DNA from: CAYOXX01 sp964408025
GTDB lineage: Bacteria; Acidobacteriota; DATKUA01
Direction of reading: 5' to 3'
DNA: 5,305 bases
Assembly: GCA_964408025.1 (NCBI GenBank)
Contig: CAYOXX010000133.1
Coordinates: forward strand, 1-5,305
Both the position numbers and the translations under genes were made by a program. This document shows, piece after piece, positions 3,866 through 5,305 of the stretch. Numbering within the stretch: the stretch's first letter is position 1; each line of letters opens with the position of its first letter. The notes below the pieces were generated by a model. That model was not told the origin of the DNA and ran no database searches. It saw nothing but the letters and a program-made list of their open reading frames with translations.

Positions 3866-5305
3866 TCAGCTCCTGCCGAAGCGCCGGCGCAGCTCGTCGG
3901 CGCCGATGGTCAGGACGACGGGGCGGCCGTGCGGGCAACGCATCGGCATCTCGCAGCGGAAGAGCTCCTCGAGCAGCCAGTGCATCTTCTCCTCGCTCAG
4001 CGGCGTGTTCACCTTGATGGCGCCGTGGCAGGCCGCCGAGACAACCAGCTCCTTCAGAAGACCATCGCGGTCGGTTCCTCCGAAATCCTCCAGGTCCGCC
4101 GCCATGCGGGCGATCAGATCTTCCGCATCGGCGTCGGCCAGCGAGGCGGGCACGGCCCTGAGCGCCGCGCCGCCGCGCCCGAAAGGCTCGACATCGAAGC
4201 CCAGCGAACGCAGCAGCCCTGCGTGCTCCTCCAGCAGCTTCACCTGGGTCGGCGGCAGCTCGACCACCAGCGGCCGGATCAGCCCCTGGCTGGGCGGCGT
4301 CCCCGCGGCCGATCCCATCAGCTCCTCGAACAGAATCCGCTCGTGGGCGGCGTGCTGGTCCACCAGCATCAGCCCGCCCTCGAAGCCGGCGACGACGTAG
4401 CTGCCGCCCACCTGACCCAGCGGCACCACCCTCTCGGGATCGATCTGCTCGACGCGGAAGCGCTGGGGGCGGCTGCCGGCCGGCGGTTCATCCCGCCGCA
4501 CCTGCGCGGCGGCCGGATCGGGCGGCTGCGCGGTGAACCTCTCGGGCGCCGGCGGTCCAGCCCGCGATTCCCCGCGCCTCCCTCCGCCACCTCCGGTCGC
4601 GACCTCCCGCCCGCTCAGCGGCCGGGTGCCGCGCAGCTCGCGGAAGTCGATCCTCCGCTCGACCCCATCGGTGTCGCTCCTGAGCGCCGCGTCGAGGCTC
4701 TCAAGCGTCGCTGCGGGCTTACCGGGGCGTGGTGCCGCTTCCTTTGGCGTACGCGGTTCGGGCGCCAGGGCGGCCAGCGGCTTGGCCGCCGAGAGGGCAC
4801 CGCGAACGGCCCCGACAACCAGGCGGTGAACGCGGTCGGCGCGTCGGAAGCGGACCTCCGTCTTCGATGGGTGGACGTTGACGTCGACCTCGCGCGCAGG
4901 CAGCTCGATGAAAAGGTACGCCGCCGGCGTGCGCCGCTTCGGCAGCAGGTCCTCGTAGGCGGCGCGCACGGCGCTGACCAGCACCCGGTCGCGCACCGCG
5001 CGGCGGTTGACGAAGAAGTGCAGCATCGAGGCGTTGGCCCGGTGCAGCGACGGCTCGCCGGCGAAGCCGACCACCAGCATCTCGCCGTCCCGACCCTCGA
5101 GGGGAAGCAGCCGCTCCAGCAGGTCCGGCCCCAGCAGCTGGGCCAGCCGCTCCCGCAGCGAGCCGGCCGGCGGCGCGGCTATGACGTCGGCGCCGTTGTG
5201 GCGAAGCATCACGCTGCGCTCGGGGAATGCGAGCGCGTAGTTGGTGACCGCGTTGAGGCAGTGGGCGTACTCGGTGGCGTTGCTGCGCATGAACTTGCGC
5301 CGCGC
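3866..5305 (-). CDS. mutL: DNA mismatch repair protein MutL, endonuclease type (5' end outside window)
   Basis: MutL links mismatch recognition by MutS to strand cleavage and excision. The window shows 479 residues, starting inside the conserved PARRKF segment, so roughly the first 140-150 residues with the main ATPase motifs lie outside. Present in order (numbered from the in-frame Met at 5290) are the GHKL-associated transducer domain, with FFVNRRAVRD (92-101) and DVNVHPSKTEVRF (136-148); a Pro/Gly/Arg-rich linker (about 165-275); and the C-terminal dimerisation/nuclease domain. That domain has the complete metal-binding motif DQHAAHERILFE (311-322), a Qxx[LI]xP-like beta-clamp motif QGLIRP (335-340), ACHGAIK (420-426), CPHGRP (452-457) and a terminal FGR. 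These indicate an active nicking endonuclease, as in bacteria without MutH. The gene ends TGA at 3868-3866, three bases before murB. Nothing looks broken. Confidence 0.97.
   Translation of the reverse strand, partial: ARRKFMRSNATEYAHCLNAVTNYALAFPERSVMLRHNGADVIAAPPAGSLRERLAQLLGPDLLERLLPLEGRDGEMLVVGFAGEPSLHRANASMLHFFVNRRAVRDRVLVSAVRAAYEDLLPKRRTPAAYLFIELPAREVDVNVHPSKTEVRFRRADRVHRLVVGAVRGALSAAKPLAALAPEPRTPKEAAPRPGKPAATLESLDAALRSDTDGVERRIDFRELRGTRPLSGREVATGGGGGRRGESRAGPPAPERFTAQPPDPAAAQVRRDEPPAGSRPQRFRVEQIDPERVVPLGQVGGSYVVAGFEGGLMLVDQHAAHERILFEELMGSAAGTPPSQGLIRPLVVELPPTQVKLLEEHAGLLRSLGFDVEPFGRGGAALRAVPASLADADAEDLIARMAADLEDFGGTDRDGLLKELVVSAACHGAIKVNTPLSEEKMHWLLEELFRCEMPMRCPHGRPVVLTIGADELRRRFGRS
3870..3874 (-). 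promoter_or_regulatory. Shine-Dalgarno of murB inside the end of mutL
   Basis: AGGAG on the minus strand overlaps the last codons of mutL and lies seven bases before the GTG at 3862. Ribosomes ending mutL would sit on the murB start, so translational coupling is likely. This site also supports GTG as the murB start. Confidence 0.8.

Noticed and set aside
3033..3938. 301-residue minus-strand frame overlapping murB in another phase
   Set aside because: It is extremely rich in Arg, Ala and Gly, and is a shifted reading of murB and the end of mutL.
3459..4400. 313-residue plus-strand open frame antisense to mutL and murB
   Set aside because: It is Ser/Arg/Pro/Ala-rich without domains, crosses two well-supported genes, and is the kind of antisense frame that high GC produces by chance.
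5220..5290. ATG at 5290 as the start of mutL
   Set aside because: The frame continues upstream as ARRKF, which joins the following residues into the conserved internal MutL segment, so the true start lies outside the window.

Overview
The window is a high-GC bacterial stretch, roughly two-thirds G+C by eye in the genes, in which every recognisable gene lies on the minus strand. It comes from a Gram-negative (diderm) organism: it encodes MurB, a protein with a signal peptide and beta-barrel features ending in phenylalanine, and a single-domain PilZ protein. MutL carries the endonuclease motif, so mismatch repair here is probably of the MutH-independent type. No marker allows a firm taxonomic call. 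The exact run of 100 N suggests a draft genome or metagenome scaffold, and an Acidobacteriota-like or other environmental diderm lineage is only a guess.

Reading in the direction of transcription (right to left): the window opens inside mutL (5305-3866, 5' end missing). murB follows after only 3 bp (3862-2966, GTG start) and is probably translationally coupled to it. Thirty bp further on is a secreted HExxH metallopeptidase (2935 to at least 1834), whose 3' end is lost in the assembly gap at 1734-1833. Just past the gap is a complete small PilZ gene (1719-1378, TTG start), followed immediately by a strong hairpin (1348-1375). Next comes a predicted outer-membrane beta-barrel gene (1238-510). 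A 437-bp stretch of lower GC without a convincing gene follows, holding several dyads, the strongest at 253-295. At the left edge is the signal-peptide end of another exported protein (72-1, cut by the window).

mutL, murB and the peptidase look like one transcription unit, because spacing is tight and each downstream gene has its own Shine-Dalgarno. Whether PilZ belongs to that unit cannot be told across the gap. PilZ and the barrel protein are separated by 139 bp that contain a hairpin and a second dyad, so the barrel gene may have its own control. The common theme is the cell envelope (peptidoglycan precursor synthesis, an exported protease, an outer-membrane protein and a c-di-GMP sensor), with mutL as the outlier.

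I found no CRISPR array, RNA gene, transposase or clearly new multi-gene system. The items most worth a second look are the two strong hairpins, the unplaced C-terminus of the exported metallopeptidase, and the mutL-murB coupling.
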